From: Ectopseudomonas khazarica
GTDB lineage: Bacteria; Pseudomonadota; Gammaproteobacteria; Pseudomonadales; Pseudomonadaceae
Assembly: GCF_004521985.1 (NCBI RefSeq)
Contig: NZ_SBHZ01000001.1
Location: 347,604-411,603, forward strand
Direction: 5' to 3'
DNA: 64,000 nt
This document shows positions 29,533 to 38,749 of the stretch, one piece after another. Each line of letters starts with the position of its first letter. The stretch's first letter is position 1. The translations under genes and the position numbers were made by a program. The notes below the pieces were generated by a model that saw nothing but the letters and a program-made list of their open reading frames with translations, was not told where the DNA came from and made no database searches.

Positions 29533-31040
29533 TGAGCGACCTGCTGACCCTTGATGAGTATCGTGCCATTGCCGATGGCCTGAAGATCCAGACGCAGAGC
29601 TTCATCGGCGGGGCGTTCCGCCCGGCGCTGTCCGGGCAGACGCTGCCGACCATCAACCCGGCGACCGGGGCGGTCCTGGCGGAGATCGCGGCCTGTGGCG
29701 CCGAGGATGTCGATCTGGCCGTACAGAGCGCCCGCGAGGCGTTCGAGGATGGTCGCTGGAGTCGCCTGCATCCGCGTGAGCGCAAGGAGACCCTGCTTCG
29801 TCTCGCCGAGCTGATGGAGCGCGACCGTCGGGCGCTGGCGGTGCTGGAGTGTCTCGATTCCGGCAAGCCCATTGCCGACTGCGAGACCATCGATGTGCCC
29901 GAAACCATCCACGTGCTGAAGTGGCATGCGGAGCTCATCGACAAGATCTACGACCAGACCGCGCCAGTCGGTTCGGACGTGGTGGCGATGGTCGTGCGCG
30001 AGCCGATCGGCGTGGTCGGCGCCGTGTTGCCATGGAACTTCCCGCTGCTGATGCTCGGCTGGAAGCTGGGGCCGGCGCTGGCTGCGGGCTGCTCGGTAGT
30101 GGTCAAGCCGGCGACCCAGACCTCGCTGACGGCGCTGCGTATCGCCGAGCTGGCCAGGGAGGCCGGCCTGCCAGCCGGGGTACTGAACGTCGTCACCGGT
30201 TCCGGCTCGGTCGTCGGCGCGGCGCTGGGGCGTCATCCGGATGTCGACATGGTGGCGTTCACCGGTTCGACCGAAACCGGCCGTCGCTTCCTCCACTACG
30301 CCGCCGAGTCGAACCTGAAAGAGGTGGTGCTCGAGTGCGGTGGCAAGAACCCCTGCATCGTTCTGGATGACGCCGAGGACCTCGATGCAGTCGCGGACCA
30401 GGTGGTCTCGGCGGCATTCTGGAACATGGGCGAGAACTGCTCGGCCGGCTCGCGGCTGATCGTGCATGAAAAGATCAAGGACGAGCTGATGAGCCGGGTC
30501 TGCGCCAAGGCGGCCGAGTGGCGCACGGGCGAGCCGCTGGACCCGAGCAATCAGTTGGGCGCGCTGATCGACGGCGGGCACTTCGCCAAGGTGTGCAGCT
30601 ATCTGCGTCAGGGCAAGGAGGCCGGCCATCGGTTGCTGCTCGGTGGCGAGGTGCTGGGCGACAACTTCGTGCCGCCGACGATTTTCGATGGTGTGCGCAG
30701 CAGTGACGTGCTGGCTCGCGAGGAGATCTTCGGCCCCGTGTTGGCGGTGGTGACCGTGTCCAGCTTCGAGGAGGCGATCGCAGTTGCCAACGACAGCGAA
30801 TACGGTCTGGCCGCGTCCGTGTTCACCGCCAGTTCGCGCAAGGCCCTGCGGGCCGCGCGGGCCATCCGGGCCGGCACCGTCACCGTCAACTGCTTCGGCG
30901 AAGGGGATATCACCACGCCATTCGGTGGTTACAAGCAGTCGGGCTTCGGCGGTCGTGACAACTCGATCCATGCGCACGATCAGTACACCGAGCTGAAGAC
31001 GATCTGGATCAGCCTCGGGGACGAAACGATCGAGGGCTGA
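29532..31040 (+). CDS. Aldehyde dehydrogenase, PuuC/KauB-like
   Basis: A 502-residue NAD(P)-dependent aldehyde dehydrogenase. GAVLPWNFPLLMLGWKLGPA holds the catalytic Asn, VLECGGKNPCIV the general-base Glu, and NMGENCSAGSRLIVHEKI the nucleophilic Cys. The ending FGGYKQSGFGGRDNSIHAHD resembles gamma-glutamyl-aminobutyraldehyde dehydrogenases. It likely oxidises the aldehyde made by the adjacent PuuB-like oxidase. The ATG overlaps the previous stop (TGATG); an in-frame GTG lies one codon earlier. Confidence 0.92.
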   Translation: MSDLLTLDEYRAIADGLKIQTQSFIGGAFRPALSGQTLPTINPATGAVLAEIAACGAEDVDLAVQSAREAFEDGRWSRLHPRERKETLLRLAELMERDRRALAVLECLDSGKPIADCETIDVPETIHVLKWHAELIDKIYDQTAPVGSDVVAMVVREPIGVVGAVLPWNFPLLMLGWKLGPALAAGCSVVVKPATQTSLTALRIAELAREAGLPAGVLNVVTGSGSVVGAALGRHPDVDMVAFTGSTETGRRFLHYAAESNLKEVVLECGGKNPCIVLDDAEDLDAVADQVVSAAFWNMGENCSAGSRLIVHEKIKDELMSRVCAKAAEWRTGEPLDPSNQLGALIDGGHFAKVCSYLRQGKEAGHRLLLGGEVLGDNFVPPTIFDGVRSSDVLAREEIFGPVLAVVTVSSFEEAIAVANDSEYGLAASVFTASSRKALRAARAIRAGTVTVNCFGEGDITTPFGGYKQSGFGGRDNSIHAHDQYTELKTIWISLGDETIEG

Positions 31041-31060
31041 GGGCTGGCGCGCTGAAATGC

Positions 31061-31086
31061 GCCGATGCCCTGCCTGGGGCATCGGC
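31061..31086 (+). repeat. Hairpin between aldehyde dehydrogenase and oxidase genes
   Basis: GCCGATGCCC and GGGCATCGGC form a perfect 10-bp stem with a six-base loop, 20 bases past the aldehyde dehydrogenase stop. No T-run follows, so it may only attenuate transcription into the oxidase gene. Confidence 0.6.
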
Positions 31087-31195
31087 GAGTCCGCCCGGCG
31101 GGAGGCCAGCGTCACGCCACGTCTGCAATTTCTTGCACATTCATGAGGGCGGTCCTTGCCCTCTCTACCCAGCTGTCATCCTGGCAGGTCCGTTT

Positions 31196-32542
31196 ATGAG
31201 CAAAACAATAAAGGTAAGGCGTCTGCCCAGGGATACAGGCCCTGCGGCATGGAACGCGATACTGTCTTCAGCCCCTGTCTACCCGCAGCTCGATGAAGAC
31301 ATCGATGCCGAGTGGGCCGTGGTGGGCGGCGGATTCGCCGGCCTCGCTGCGGCTCGTCGCCTGAACCAGCTGGTGCCTGGGCAGCGAGTCGTGGTGCTGG
31401 AGGCCGGGCGGCTCGCCGAGGGGCCGGCGGGGCGCAACAGCGGCTTCATGATCGATCTGCCCCATGAGCTGAACTCCGAAACCTATGCCGGCGCCAAGGA
31501 TGCCGACCTCCGGCAGATCCGCCTGAATCGGCACGCCATCGAGTTCGCCCGGCACACCGCCGCGGAGGCCGCAATGCCGAAGCAGGTGTTCGACCCCTGT
31601 GGCAAGGTCACGGGGGCGGCGACGCAGAAAGGTGAGCAGCATATCGATACCTACAGCCGGCACCTGGCTTCGCTGGGTGAAGCGTTCAGGATCATGGATG
31701 CGACGGAGATGAAGGCCTGGACAGGCACGGACTTCTACCGTCGTGGTCTGTTCACCCCTCATTCCGTGATGATCCAGCCGGCGGCCTACATCCGCATGTC
31801 TGCCGCTGAGCTGAGCCGGCGAGTGTGCATCTATGAGCACAGCCCGGTCGTGTCGATGACCCTCGGTGACCGCCACGTGCTGCAGACGCCGAAGGGCAGG
31901 GTGCGCGCACGTCACGTGATCCTCGCGGTGAATGGCCATATCCAGTCGTTCGGCTACTTTGCGCAGCGCCTGCTGCACGTGTTCACCTACGCCTCGATGA
32001 CCAGGCCGCTGAGCGAGGCCGAGGTCAAGTGTCTGGGCGGCGTCCCGGACTGGAGCCTGCTCCCGGCCGATCCGATGGGCACGACGCTGCGTAGGGTGTC
32101 GAGCTATGACGGCAGCGGCCACCGCATCACCGTACGCAACCACTTCACCCTGAACCAGTCCATGGAGATCGGCGAGCGTCATATCCGTCGGGCTGCCAGG
32201 CTGCACGACCGTGCCTTCTCGGCTCGTTTCCCGATGCTGGACGGCGTGTCGATGGATCATCGCTGGGGCGGGCGTCTGTGCCTGTCGCTGAACTCGGTGG
32301 CGGCGTTCGGCGAGCAGGAAGAGCGAGTGTTCTCGGCTGCCTGCCAGAACGGCCTGGGCACCGTGAAGGGGACCTTGTCAGGCCTCCTCGCGGCGGAGCT
32401 GGCGCTGAATCAGCGTTCCACCCTGCTCGACGATTTCCAGGCCAGTGCTCAGCCCAGCCGCCTGCCTCCCGAACCCTTCCTGTCGCTCGGCGCCAATATG
32501 ACCATGCGCTGGAAGGAGTGGCAGGCGGGGATCGAGTTGTAG
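31196..32542 (+). CDS. FAD-dependent amine oxidoreductase, PuuB-like
   Basis: A 448-residue DAO-family flavoprotein. EWAVVGGGFAGLAAARRL is the FAD-binding GxGxxG, and GRNSGFMIDLP the conserved follow-up seen in gamma-glutamylputrescine oxidases. HVILAVNGHIQSFG and the C-terminal GLGTVKGTLSGLLAAE are also typical. It probably oxidises a primary or secondary amine to an aldehyde plus ammonia or amine. ATG at 31196 is chosen at the start of similarity; an upstream in-frame ATG exists at 31133. It lies 155 bases after the PuuC-like gene. Confidence 0.85.
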   Translation: MSKTIKVRRLPRDTGPAAWNAILSSAPVYPQLDEDIDAEWAVVGGGFAGLAAARRLNQLVPGQRVVVLEAGRLAEGPAGRNSGFMIDLPHELNSETYAGAKDADLRQIRLNRHAIEFARHTAAEAAMPKQVFDPCGKVTGAATQKGEQHIDTYSRHLASLGEAFRIMDATEMKAWTGTDFYRRGLFTPHSVMIQPAAYIRMSAAELSRRVCIYEHSPVVSMTLGDRHVLQTPKGRVRARHVILAVNGHIQSFGYFAQRLLHVFTYASMTRPLSEAEVKCLGGVPDWSLLPADPMGTTLRRVSSYDGSGHRITVRNHFTLNQSMEIGERHIRRAARLHDRAFSARFPMLDGVSMDHRWGGRLCLSLNSVAAFGEQEERVFSAACQNGLGTVKGTLSGLLAAELALNQRSTLLDDFQASAQPSRLPPEPFLSLGANMTMRWKEWQAGIEL

Positions 32543-32594
32543 CGGCCGACGATGTGCTGGCAGCCCACAGTTCACCGATGCGCTGGAGGATGAT

Positions 32595-33314
32595 GTGACG
32601 CGACACTGGACGGCATTCTTCGAGGGTGTTCGAGCCCTGCTGCCAATGGTGCCGGGGGTCATTCCCTTTGGCCTGGTCACCGGGGTGATGGCGGTCGAGC
32701 AGGGATTCTCTCCGGGCGCCACGCTTGGCATGACCCTGCTGTTCTTCGCCGGGTCGGCGCAGATGGCGGCATTGCAGTTGCTGCGCAGTGATGCGGTCGC
32801 ACTGGTGATCCTGCTCACGGCGCTGGTGATCAACCTGCGCTTCGTCATGTACAGCGCCTCGCTGGCGCCTTACCTGCATCACTTGCCCCGGCGCTGGAAA
32901 TGGCCGTTGGCATACATGCTGTCGGATCAGGCCTATGCGCTGAGCATCATGAGGCTGTCGTCGGGCGGCGACCCTGCCCTGGGGTACTGGTTCTATGCCG
33001 GCAGTGCCTTGAGCATGTGGCTGAGCTGGCAGTTGTCGGTGATGGCTGGCGTCTTCATCGGCGCCGGGATACCCGCGAGCTGGTCGCTGGAGTTCGCCAT
33101 TCCCCTGTCTTTCCTGGGGCTGCTGGTGCCGGCGATCCGCAACTGTGCCGGCCTTGCCGCCGCCTGTGTCGGCGGTGCCGTCGCGGTACTGGCTATCGGG
33201 CTTCCGTACAACCTGGGGCTGTTGCTCGCGTCTTTCTGTGGTATCTGCACCGGTCTGTTCGTCGGGCGCCGTCGTTCGCCTGCGCCTGTCAGCACGACCA
33301 AGGAGGCGCCATGA
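32595..33314 (+). CDS. azlC: AzlC family amino-acid exporter subunit
   Basis: A 239-residue membrane protein with about six to seven helices. VPGVIPFGLVTGVMAVEQGF and FFAGSAQMAALQLL are AzlC signatures, and the start MTRHWTAFFEGVRALLPMV is family-like. With AzlD it exports branched-chain or related amino acids, or analogues. It begins with GTG preceded by GGAGGA; the nearby ATG is out of frame. It overlaps azlD by ATGA. Confidence 0.88.
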   Translation: MTRHWTAFFEGVRALLPMVPGVIPFGLVTGVMAVEQGFSPGATLGMTLLFFAGSAQMAALQLLRSDAVALVILLTALVINLRFVMYSASLAPYLHHLPRRWKWPLAYMLSDQAYALSIMRLSSGGDPALGYWFYAGSALSMWLSWQLSVMAGVFIGAGIPASWSLEFAIPLSFLGLLVPAIRNCAGLAAACVGGAVAVLAIGLPYNLGLLLASFCGICTGLFVGRRRSPAPVSTTKEAP

Positions 33315-33637
33315 ATGCGGAACTGGCGCTCTGGGCGCTGTTCGTCGCCATCGGCCTCGGCACCTTCGCGCTGCGGGTTTCCTTCATCCAGGCGTATGGT
33401 CGCCTGCGTATCCCGCCGCTGCTCAGCCAGGCGCTCGCCTATGTGCCGGCCAGCGTGCTGGCCGCGCTGGTGTTGCCTGCCGTGACCCATCCCGGCGGCG
33501 AGATGGCGCTCGATCCGGGCAATGCCCGACTGCTCGCGGCTGCGCTGGCTGCACTGGTCGCATGGCGCACGAAGAGCATCCTGCTGACCCTGGCGAGCGG
33601 CATGGGCATGCTCTGGCTGCAACAGTCGCTGATGTAG
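33311..33637 (+). CDS. azlD: AzlD family amino-acid exporter small subunit
   Basis: A 108-residue protein with four hydrophobic helices. GTFALRVSFIQAYGRLRIPP and ALAYVPASVLAALVLPAV match the AzlD family. It pairs with the preceding AzlC and is translationally coupled to it. It is convergent with the LysR gene. Confidence 0.88.
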   Translation: MNAELALWALFVAIGLGTFALRVSFIQAYGRLRIPPLLSQALAYVPASVLAALVLPAVTHPGGEMALDPGNARLLAAALAALVAWRTKSILLTLASGMGMLWLQQSLM

Positions 33638-33669
33638 GGCGCACAGCCGTCGAAGCACTGCAGCGCCGG

Positions 33670-34620
33670 TCAGAGCTGCTGCATCAGCCAGTCGCGCAGG
33701 CGACAGCAGGCATCGTCATCTTCCCGGTCTTCGCGGAACGTCAGGTAGTGCAGACTCTCGCGATGCACGACCTCTTCGGCCAGCGGTCGTACCAGCAGCC
33801 CTTGTTCGATCAGATGCCCCACCAGGTGATGCCAGCCCAGCGCCACGCCCTGATGGCTGAGTACCATCTGGATCAGCATGTTGTAGTCGTTGGCATTGAA
33901 GAAGTGGGGGCTGTCGTGAGCACGGGCCTCCACATCGATATCGTTGAATGCCAGCCAGACGCCCCAGTCGACATGCTCGGCGACCTGTGAGCGACCGTAG
34001 GGGGTGAGGTTGAGCAGCACGCTGTCACGTAGTCCCTCGAGGCTGCTCAGCTCAGGGTGCTGTTGCAGATAGTGCGGGGTGCAGACGGGGTAGATGATGT
34101 CATGGAAGAGCGGCGCGCTGCGGTAGCCATCATGCACCTTGGCCAGCTTGGTGATGAAGATGTCGGGGCGTACGCCTGGCTCCATCGACAGGAAGTTCTG
34201 CGTGGTGATCAGGTTCAGGTCGATGTCCGGGTTGGCACTGAAGAAACTCGGCAAACGATGCGCCAACCACAATGCGGAGAAGGCCGGCGAGCAGCATAGC
34301 GTCAGTACCCGCTTGCGCGTGTTGTGGCTGCGGATGCGTTCGGCTGCCTGGGCGATATTGACGAAGGACAGTTGCACGGCGTCGTAGAAGATCGAACCGG
34401 CGGTGGTCAGCTCCACCGCGCGACCGGCGCGGGTGAACAGTTCCGCACCCAGGTAGCTTTCCAGCTCGCGAATCTGCCGGCTGATGGCCGCCTGGGTCAC
34501 GCACAGCGCCTCGGCAGCCCTGGTGAAGTTCTGGTACTTGGCTGCGGCGATGAAGGATTTGACCGCTCGCAGCGACGGCATCTTGATCAGCGTCTGATCG
34601 GGCTCGGTGTGCATGACCAT
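33670..34620 (-). CDS. LysR-type regulator (GcvA-like)
   Basis: A 316-residue LysR regulator. The helix-turn-helix lies in residues about 18-75 (SFIAAAKYQNFTRAAEALCV, TQAAISRQIRELESYLGAEL), followed by the periplasmic-binding-protein-like effector domain. MPSLRAVKSFIAAA resembles GcvA-like proteins, whose genes commonly flank amino-acid metabolism operons. It sits at the far end of the catabolic locus and diverges from the AraC-type gene. A T-N11-A palindrome lies directly upstream, suggesting autoregulation. Confidence 0.9.
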   Translation of the reverse strand: MVMHTEPDQTLIKMPSLRAVKSFIAAAKYQNFTRAAEALCVTQAAISRQIRELESYLGAELFTRAGRAVELTTAGSIFYDAVQLSFVNIAQAAERIRSHNTRKRVLTLCCSPAFSALWLAHRLPSFFSANPDIDLNLITTQNFLSMEPGVRPDIFITKLAKVHDGYRSAPLFHDIIYPVCTPHYLQQHPELSSLEGLRDSVLLNLTPYGRSQVAEHVDWGVWLAFNDIDVEARAHDSPHFFNANDYNMLIQMVLSHQGVALGWHHLVGHLIEQGLLVRPLAEEVVHRESLHYLTFREDREDDDACCRLRDWLMQQL

Positions 34621-34630
34621 AACGAAAGGT

Positions 34631-34646
34631 ATTCAACTTCCTGAAT
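34631..34646. promoter_or_regulatory. LysR-type box upstream of the LysR gene
   Basis: ATTCAACTTCCTGAAT is an interrupted palindrome (ATTCA-N6-TGAAT) with the T-N11-A pattern of LysR sites, 11 bases from the LysR start codon. It is the probable autoregulatory site. Confidence 0.6.
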
Positions 34647-34873
34647 AAAAAGTCAATTCTGCAGCGTACGGGCGGGCCCTAGAATTGAAGAGGAAGGCAG
34701 GTGCAAACCTGTTCCGACAGACCCCCGAGAGTATCTGAAAGCGCTGGCCAAAGGGAACTGCGCGGGCGTCCTTTCCCGCAGGCCCGTGCCATCCCCGGCG
34801 CGGCTGCACGGACCGCCCCTGAAGGCCTCGCCCGAGGGCGACGACCACTGACTTCGATGGAGTTGCCAGCACC

Positions 34874-35911
34874 GTGAAATCCTCCTTCGAGAGTGTCCTG
34901 AGGGACAAGAACCGCATGCATCTGCGCCGGCGCCAGGATGACCGGCTTGCAGCCAACGGATTGCCGGTGGCCTTCGTGTTGCTGGAAAACTTTTCGATGA
35001 TGGCGTTCACCGGAGCGGTGGATGCACTGGTCACTGCCAACCTGATGAACGCCACGGCGCTGTATGACGTACGCGTGGTGGGGTACCAGGACGTCGTCGT
35101 CAGCGATCTCGGTATCGCCATCTCGGTCGACTGTCGGCTCGCTGAGCTGAACGAGCGAGAGCAGCACATGATCGTGGTATGCGGCGGCTTCCGTACCACT
35201 CTGCACGCCGAGCCGCTGCTGCGTGGCAAGTTGCGTCAGGCCGAGGCCTGCGGCTCTGTGCTCGGCGGCTTGTGGAACGGCGCCTACTTCCTTGCCGAAG
35301 CCGGGCTGCTCGACGGCCACGAGTGCGCCTTCCACCCCGACGGCAGGGTGATGATGAGAGAGCTGTTCCCCAGGGTCAGGATGACCAGCCATTCCTATGT
35401 CGTTGCGCATGGGCGGATCAGCTGCGCGGGGGCGAACAGTTCGCTGAACATGATGCTGGAGGTGGTGCGGCAGACGGCGGACGCCGAGCTGGTCGGTTCT
35501 GTCGAAGAGGTGCTGGGCTGCGACAGGATGCGGCAGACCTACGATGTATCCGTCGCCTCGCTCGACCTGGACCCGCGCCTGCCGGTTTCGCTCAGAACGG
35601 CCCTGGAGCTCATGCACAGCAATATCGAAGACCCGATCGAGATCGGTGAGATTGCTCGCTACTCGGGGATCTCGCGTCGTCATCTGGAGCGCCTGTTCTG
35701 CCGTCATGTGCAGGCCACGCCTCCGCGCTATTACCTGGAACTGCGCCTGACCCGGGCAAGGCAGTTGCTGCAGTACACCAACAAGGCGCTGCTCGAGGTT
35801 GCAGTCGCTTGCGGCTTCGTGACGCCTTCGCATTTTCAGCGGCGTTTCCGCGAGATGTTTGGCGTTGCACCCGGCAAGTTTCGCAAGAGCACGAGCGCTC
35901 TGGAGCCCTAG
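34874..35911 (+). CDS. GATase-like AraC family regulator (GlxA/ArgR type)
   Basis: A 345-residue regulator. Residues about 30-220 are a class I glutamine-amidotransferase-like domain (VAFVLLENFSMMAFTGAVDA; SVLGGLWNGAYFLAEAGLLD, where the Cys of the true enzyme nucleophile elbow is Leu-Trp). Residues about 240-340 are two AraC helix-turn-helix units (IGEIARYSGISRRHLERLFC; VACGFVTPSHFQRRFREMFG). Pseudomonas relatives (ArgR, GbdR, CdhR) sense amino acids or quaternary amines, which fits an amine catabolic locus. GTG at 34874 gives the longest frame; an ATG at 34916 is an alternative start. Confidence 0.87.
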   Translation: MKSSFESVLRDKNRMHLRRRQDDRLAANGLPVAFVLLENFSMMAFTGAVDALVTANLMNATALYDVRVVGYQDVVVSDLGIAISVDCRLAELNEREQHMIVVCGGFRTTLHAEPLLRGKLRQAEACGSVLGGLWNGAYFLAEAGLLDGHECAFHPDGRVMMRELFPRVRMTSHSYVVAHGRISCAGANSSLNMMLEVVRQTADAELVGSVEEVLGCDRMRQTYDVSVASLDLDPRLPVSLRTALELMHSNIEDPIEIGEIARYSGISRRHLERLFCRHVQATPPRYYLELRLTRARQLLQYTNKALLEVAVACGFVTPSHFQRRFREMFGVAPGKFRKSTSALEP

Positions 35912-35953
35912 GTGCGTGTGACGGCGGCGTACCTGACGGAAACGGGCATGCGA

Positions 35954-36015
35954 CCAAGGGTGTAGTGCCCCAGGGCGAAAGAAGGATTGTCCGCTACTGG
36001 TGGCGAGCCGAGGAT
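35954..36015 (+). promoter_or_regulatory. Predicted ErbR-type promoter of pqqF
   Basis: Box 1 CCAAGGGTGT begins at 35954, box 2 CGAAAGAAGG at 35976, and a weak -10 GAGGAT at 36010. The 22- and 56-base offsets are the same as in the other promoters of the island. The -10 is the poorest of the set. Confidence 0.5.
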
Positions 36016-36045
36016 TGTCGGCAGACTGCCCGAGGTCGATGATCG

Positions 36046-38436
36046 ATGCCCGAACCGGATGCGCCTGCCGCCCATGCCCTGTACCTGGCCAACGGCGCAC
36101 AGCTGTGCGTGCAGCGGCAGCCCTGGGCGCAGCGCGTCGGCTTGTGCCTGCGGGTGGCGGCCGGCAGCCATGACGAGCCGCCGGAGTACCCTGGCCTGGC
36201 GCATTTTCTCGAGCACCTGCTGTTTCTCGGCAGCCGCGATTACCCGGGCGAGCAGGGGTTGATGGCCTTCGCCCAGCGCCATGGCGGCCTTGTCAATGCC
36301 TCGACCCGGGCGCGGCATACGGATTTCGTCTGCGAGCTGCCGGCCGCGCAACTGCAGCCGGCGCTGACTCGCCTGCTGGATATGCTCTGCTGGCCGCTGC
36401 TGGAGAGCGAGGCGCAGCTGCGCGAGCGCGACGTGCTGCATGCCGAGTACCAGGCACGCAGCCAGGATGGCGACAGTCGCATCGATCACGCACTGGGGCA
36501 GGCACTGGCCGCCGGGCATCGTTATGGCGAGTTCCTGGCCGGGGATCGCCGTACCCTGGCCGTGGAGTCACCGCATTTTCAGCAGGCGCTGCGGGCGCAC
36601 CATCGGCGTTACTTCCGGGCCGGGTGCATGCGCCTGACCCTGGTCGGGCCACAACCTGCGGAACAGTTGCTGGCCATCGCCGAGACCTTGCTCGGGGCGC
36701 TGCCAGGGGGCGAGGGCGGCGTTGGTTCCGCGTCGCCGGCCGACCTCCTGCCGCTGCGCGCGACGCGCTGGTGTTTGCAGCAGGCGCGCCCGGCGCTGCA
36801 TCTGGGGTTTGCTGCGCAACTCGCTGCCGGTAGCTGTGAGGCCGCCCTGGCGCTGTTGCTGGACGCGCTGCATGACCCTGCGCCCGGTGGCCTGCTGGCG
36901 GCGTTGCGGGAACGGCGGCTGTGCCGGCAATTGCAGGCGTGGGTGCTGTACCAGCACGCGGGGCAGTGTCTGTTGCGCCTCGACCTTGCCGGCGCCACGG
37001 CGGAGCAGGGCGGCGTCCTGCGCGCCATCGTGCAGGATTGGGCCGCGCATCTGCGGGGTCATGCGCACTGGTCGTTGCGCCTGCAGCATCAGCAGCAGGC
37101 AGCCGCTCTCAGGTCGCTCGGCCTCGGCCCGCTGGCGCTGGCTCAACACCTGCAGACGCCTGCGCAGGATGACGACCAGACGCTGCGAGACCTGAGCGCT
37201 CTGCTGGCAGCCCTGGCGCAGGGTGACGGTCTGTTCGAACTGCACTGCGGCGACCAGGCGCAGCTCAGTTGGCCCGCCATTGGCCTGGAGCTGCCGTTGC
37301 GGGCACTGGCGGAGCGATCGCCGGCACCGGCACCAGCGTACACATGGCAACTGCCTTGCGATGAGCCGCTGCTGGCTGGCGCCAGCGCGACAGCGGCCGT
37401 TCTGCCGGTGGCGGAGCTGCGACATCATCCGGGGCAGGCCGAGGGCGGCCCCGCCGCTCTCCACTGGCGCGGCCCCTGTTCGGCGACGGCAGACGTGGCG
37501 GCCCTGGAGGCCAGCCTGCAAGCACGCAGCGCCGACCTGCGCTGGCGCGGCGAGCGGCTTGGCATCGGCAGCCAGTTGAGCGTGCAGGCCTCCGGCTGGA
37601 GCCTGGCGCTGCATGGGCCCGCAGCGCTGTTGCCTGCATTCAGTGGCCTGCTGCTGCCGGTGTTGCTGGCGCCGCTGGATGAGCTGGCCGAACCGGAGGC
37701 ACAGGGCCTGCTGTTGCGCGATCTGTTGCAGCGCCTGCCGCAGCTGTGCGAGCTGCCCGCTGCACCCGGGCTGCAAGGGTTGAGCGTCGGCCTGGGGGAC
37801 GCCGGACAGGCGCAGCTGGCCGGGCTGTGCGCGGCTGTCGAGCCGCTGCCGGACATGCCGCCATGCACGGATGCGGCGCGAGGTCTCGACTGGCAGCGCC
37901 TGGCGCAGCCGGGTGCGGATGCGGCGTTGCTGCTGTTCTGTCCGCTGCCTGCCCGCGATGCACGCACCGAGGCGGCCTGGCGCCTGCTCGGGCAGGTGCT
38001 GCAGGGGCGTTTCTACCGGCGCCTGCGCGGCGAGCTGCAGCTGGGCTATGCCTTGTTCGCCGGCTTTCGCCAGGTCCAGGGCTGCCGCGGCTTACTGTTC
38101 GCCCTGCAGTCTCCGTGCTGCGATGCGCCAGGCATCTTTGCCCATATCCGCGCGTTTCTCGATGAGCAATGCCAGTCGCTCGCCGCACTGGACGACGCGG
38201 CGCTGTCCGCTGAGCGCGATGCATTGCAGCTGGCGCTGGCCCCGGCCACCACGAACCGCGCACGCGCCGAGCAGCTGTGGCAGCTGCACCTGGCCGGGCT
38301 GCCCGAGGCTCACCCGCAAAGGCTGCAGCGGGCAATGACCGCCTTGACGCCCCGCGATCTGCTGCGCGCGCACCGGCAATTGCTGCGCGCCGATGACTGG
38401 CGCGTGCTGGCCAGTGGAGCCGCGACGCCGGTCTAG
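36046..38436 (+). CDS. pqqF: Pyrroloquinoline quinone biosynthesis protease PqqF
   Basis: A 796-residue M16 (insulinase-like) zinc protease. LAHFLEHLLFLGSRDYPGEQ contains the inverted HxxEH site (His53, Glu56, His57); the distal Glu is in the ERDVLHAEYQARSQD region. The C-terminal half is a non-catalytic M16-like domain rich in Leu, Ala and Gln. PqqF trims the PqqA peptide during PQQ synthesis. The other pqq genes are not in the window; here pqqF stands alone next to the porin gene, with a promoter like those of the exa genes. Confidence 0.88.
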   Translation: MPEPDAPAAHALYLANGAQLCVQRQPWAQRVGLCLRVAAGSHDEPPEYPGLAHFLEHLLFLGSRDYPGEQGLMAFAQRHGGLVNASTRARHTDFVCELPAAQLQPALTRLLDMLCWPLLESEAQLRERDVLHAEYQARSQDGDSRIDHALGQALAAGHRYGEFLAGDRRTLAVESPHFQQALRAHHRRYFRAGCMRLTLVGPQPAEQLLAIAETLLGALPGGEGGVGSASPADLLPLRATRWCLQQARPALHLGFAAQLAAGSCEAALALLLDALHDPAPGGLLAALRERRLCRQLQAWVLYQHAGQCLLRLDLAGATAEQGGVLRAIVQDWAAHLRGHAHWSLRLQHQQQAAALRSLGLGPLALAQHLQTPAQDDDQTLRDLSALLAALAQGDGLFELHCGDQAQLSWPAIGLELPLRALAERSPAPAPAYTWQLPCDEPLLAGASATAAVLPVAELRHHPGQAEGGPAALHWRGPCSATADVAALEASLQARSADLRWRGERLGIGSQLSVQASGWSLALHGPAALLPAFSGLLLPVLLAPLDELAEPEAQGLLLRDLLQRLPQLCELPAAPGLQGLSVGLGDAGQAQLAGLCAAVEPLPDMPPCTDAARGLDWQRLAQPGADAALLLFCPLPARDARTEAAWRLLGQVLQGRFYRRLRGELQLGYALFAGFRQVQGCRGLLFALQSPCCDAPGIFAHIRAFLDEQCQSLAALDDAALSAERDALQLALAPATTNRARAEQLWQLHLAGLPEAHPQRLQRAMTALTPRDLLRAHRQLLRADDWRVLASGAATPV

Positions 38437-38638
38437 GCTGCTCCCGTCTTTCCCTCTCCCTATCGAACCCGTGGCCGCTCGGCGAGCTCCGGGCGTTTCC
38501 CGTGCGTGCGTTCGCCGCGCCTGGCAGACGCCGTGCGCTGTCGTTCTACATCCAAGGGCTGGCGGGTACTACGACCTTTCTCCCGCTACCGGTAGCAGGC
38601 TGGTCGCGAGCCGCCGGAAGCGGGCCGGTCACTCCAGG

Positions 38639-38700
38639 CCAAAGCAGCAGGCAAACGCTGCCAAGGCAGCGTATGGCCGTCAGGGCGCGCTTTCGATAAT
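38639..38700 (+). promoter_or_regulatory. Predicted ErbR-type promoter of the porin gene
   Basis: CCAAAGCAGC (38639) and CCAAGGCAGC (38661) are near-identical boxes 22 bases apart, and GATAAT (38695) is a good -10. There is no -35-like hexamer, as expected for an activated promoter. The remaining bases of the 313-base gap after pqqF show no gene. Confidence 0.75.
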
Positions 38701-38749
38701 CGCCTCCGACACGACTGCCCTGGCGGTCGCCACTCAAGCGGAGAGCGTT

